DNA from: Alicyclobacillus sp. ALC3
GTDB taxonomy: Bacteria > Bacillota > Bacilli > Alicyclobacillales > Alicyclobacillaceae
Length of the DNA: 64,000 nt
Assembly: GCF_028751195.1 (NCBI RefSeq)
Contig: NZ_CP066784.1
Location: 62,001 to 126,000 of the forward strand
Direction of reading: 5' to 3'
Part shown: positions 62,406 through 64,000 of the stretch, in pieces
Layout of the letters: the number at the start of each line of letters is the position of its first letter
Position numbering within the stretch: the first letter of the stretch is position 1
Program-made: the position numbers and the translations under genes
Notes under the pieces: generated by a model
The model's input: only the letters and a program-made list of their open reading frames with translations
Told to the model about the DNA's origin: nothing
Databases searched by the model: none

Positions 62406-64000
62406 TCAGAAGGTCTTCGCTTTCACGTAAGCCGTGAGACTCTCAGTTAACTCATAGCGAAGAAACGGAGTGATGAGGTAAATGCCGCGGAAGCACTCGG
62501 TTGCAACGTCCAGAATTTCCTCAGCAACCTTCAGCCCCATTTCGGTTGCCGTCTCTTCAGGCGCACTCGCCATGCGCGCGAGGACGTCTTCAGGAATGGC
62601 GATACCTGGCACTTCATTGTGCAGGAACTGTGCATTTCGATGGCTCACCAGCGGCATAACACCGATGAAGACAGGTACTCCAAGACCGTCGGTGGCACGC
62701 GCGAGTTGCTCTACCCTCTGCGGTTCAAAGACCGGCTGTGTCATCACATAGTCAGCTCCGGCGTCAACTTTGCGCTTCAGCCTTTCGAGCGCGCGGTCAA
62801 AATTGGCGACATAGGGGTTGAACGATGTGCCGACGACAAACCTCGATGGCTGTCGCATGGGTTGTCCGGAAAATGCAATGCCCGCATTCAAGCGTTTCAC
62901 CAGTCGAGTCAACTCTGTCGAGGACACATCGTACACCGATGTCGCTCCAGGCAAGTCACCGAACCGGGTCGGATCGCCTGTAACGAGCAAAATATGACGA
63001 ACCCCCAGCACTTCCAGCCCCATCAAGTGCGACTGCTGACCGATCAAATTGCGGTCCCGACAGGTCACGTGCACCAGCGGTTCGATGCCTTCCTGTTTTA
63101 ACAAGGCAGCCAGCGCCATGTTGCTGACGCGCACATGCCCGAGCGAGTTGTCCGCCATCGTGATGAAATCTGCACCTGCGTCGCGCAGGGCACGCGCGCC
63201 GGCCAAAAACCGTTTGGACTGCACGGTCCTAGGCGGATCGAGTTCGACAATGACGGTCGTTTTTGTCGCAGCCTGCGCGACAATCGTCGCTGCGCCCGAC
63301 ACTGGTGTCTCGACATGGGCTGCTCTTACCTCAATCCGAGGCTTTGCCTCTGCCTGCGACAGTATTGGGGTCTGCGCGCCCGCCTCGACGTTTGCCACCC
63401 GAAGCGCAAGTTGCTCGATGTGTGTCGGTGTCGTGCCGCAGCAGCCACCAAGCCAGCGAACGCCCTGCCGCCAGAGACGCTCAGCGATGTCCGCAAAGTA
63501 CTCCGCACTGCCTGTGTAGCGAAGGTCGTTGTCTTCACGCTGCAAAATGCCGGCGTTTGGCACTGCGGCGTAAGCAACACCAGGATGGAGCGTTATTTGT
63601 TCATACGTGCGAAGAATCCCCGAGGGACCCAGTCGACAATTGAGTCCAACGACCGTGGCACCAGCAGAACGCATAGCTTCAAAGGCCTCTGCGACGGGCA
63701 CGCCGTCGACGGTCACACCGATCGTCTCTGGCGATAGATTCGCCAGGACTGGAAGGTCCGTCAGTGAGCGAACGACCTCAAGGGCATATACCATTTCAGT
63801 TGCCTCCGCGAACGTCTCAAGGACAATGCCATCGACCCCCGCCGCTAGCAGCGCACTCGCCTGCTCGTCGTACTCACCGCCAATTTCTTTTTGTACGTCA
63901 GGGTCAAGCGCGCCAAACCCAGCTGCTCGAGCGCCGCCGATCGACCCGATGGTGCCAAAGACGAGCGGACGGCGTCGATTGGCGCCGAGTCTTTCGGGAT
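62406..64000 (-). CDS. yitJ: Homocysteine S-methyltransferase / methylenetetrahydrofolate reductase (YitJ-like), partial
   Basis: The frame is open to the right window edge (RRPLVFGTIGSIGGARAAGF, VDGIVLETFAEATEMVYALE), so the 5' end is missing. The N-terminal methyltransferase domain includes LANLSPETIGVTVDGVPVAEAF, VVGLNCRLGP and the zinc site GGCCGTTPTHIEQL with the C-C pair. From about 63270 to 62410 is the FAD-dependent reductase domain: TTVIVELDPPRTVQSKRFL, HVTCRDRNLIGQQSHLMGLE, LLVTGDPTRFGD, DYVMTQPVFEPQRVEQLARA, VFIGVMPLVSHRNAQFLHNEVPGI. It makes methionine from homocysteine and methyl donors and regenerates 5-methyl-THF. Internal ATG at 63794 is not the true start. I saw no S-box riboswitch, as the leader lies outside. 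Confidence 0.92.
   Translation of the reverse strand, partial: PERLGANRRRPLVFGTIGSIGGARAAGFGALDPDVQKEIGGEYDEQASALLAAGVDGIVLETFAEATEMVYALEVVRSLTDLPVLANLSPETIGVTVDGVPVAEAFEAMRSAGATVVGLNCRLGPSGILRTYEQITLHPGVAYAAVPNAGILQREDNDLRYTGSAEYFADIAERLWRQGVRWLGGCCGTTPTHIEQLALRVANVEAGAQTPILSQAEAKPRIEVRAAHVETPVSGAATIVAQAATKTTVIVELDPPRTVQSKRFLAGARALRDAGADFITMADNSLGHVRVSNMALAALLKQEGIEPLVHVTCRDRNLIGQQSHLMGLEVLGVRHILLVTGDPTRFGDLPGATSVYDVSSTELTRLVKRLNAGIAFSGQPMRQPSRFVVGTSFNPYVANFDRALERLKRKVDAGADYVMTQPVFEPQRVEQLARATDGLGVPVFIGVMPLVSHRNAQFLHNEVPGIAIPEDVLARMASAPEETATEMGLKVAEEILDVATECFRGIYLITPFLRYELTESLTAYVKAKTF

Noticed and set aside
1..64000. rRNA or tRNA genes
   Set aside because: I looked for conserved tRNA arms and rRNA segments and saw none in the window.

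Overview
The window looks like a chromosomal segment of a Gram-positive, low-to-medium GC bacterium of the Bacilli. The lines of evidence are a FabL-type enoyl reductase, an AdaA/Ogt pair, a GlnR/TnrA-type operator at amt, a CcpA-type cre site at acsA, strong AGGAGG-like ribosome binding sites and IS21/IS1634-type insertion-sequence remains. The ferric-reductase-like fragment, giant Ig-repeat surface proteins and GPR1/FUN34/YaaH-type transporter would suit the Alicyclobacillaceae, but that placement is a guess from gene content.

Layout. (1) 1-4.8 kb: the end of a ferric-reductase-like membrane protein with two small coiled-coil exported proteins, convergent with apbE and an ArsR-DUF2087 regulator, then a DrrAB-type ABC exporter. 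(2) 5.3-24 kb: an accessory region of mostly single, same-strand small genes (GNATs, a kinase-like protein, HIT protein, lipoprotein, HicB, zinc ribbon, a ParE-type toxin-antitoxin pair, ANT(6)-like adenylyltransferase, arylamine N-acetyltransferase, DMT transporter), with the Ogt/AdaA repair pair on the other strand. Broken genes are scattered through it: an IS21 end with cut istA, DUF5348 and DinB genes each with one in-frame stop, a hicA tail and a dienelactone hydrolase N-terminus. Between 12.5 and 18.5 kb several genes are separated by related structured repeats, giving a cassette-like array. (3) 18.9-23.95 kb: a roughly 5-kb segment with an HTH protein and a tyrosine recombinase. On its left is a pair of inverted 11-bp arms with a 7-bp spacer; on its right is a 28-bp sequence that strongly resembles dif, the XerCD site. 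Both ends share one arm in direct orientation. (4) 24.4-26.4 kb: three 144-bp tandem repeats with palindromes and a decayed IS1634-type transposase. (5) 26.7-47.4 kb: two giant paralogous exported Ig-repeat proteins (2494 and 4018 aa) flanking a patatin-like hydrolase. (6) 47.6-64 kb: housekeeping genes: PAS histidine kinase with a membrane DHp-like partner, tandem UspA, GIY-YIG/methyltransferase fusion, fabL, DnaQ-like exonuclease with DUF294 nucleotidyltransferase, a divergent glutamine synthetase opposite amtB, PatB/MalY lyase, acetate transporter with acsA, and a YitJ-type methyltransferase/MTHFR running off the end.

Functional links. The apbE, reductase-like and coiled-coil genes suggest surface flavin or iron redox. 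amtB carries a nitrogen-regulator box and lies convergent to a glutamine synthetase. The acetate transporter and acetyl-CoA synthetase form an acetate-use pair with a likely carbon-catabolite control site. The best candidates for something new are the repeat-separated cassette-like array together with the recombinase segment that ends at the dif-like site.
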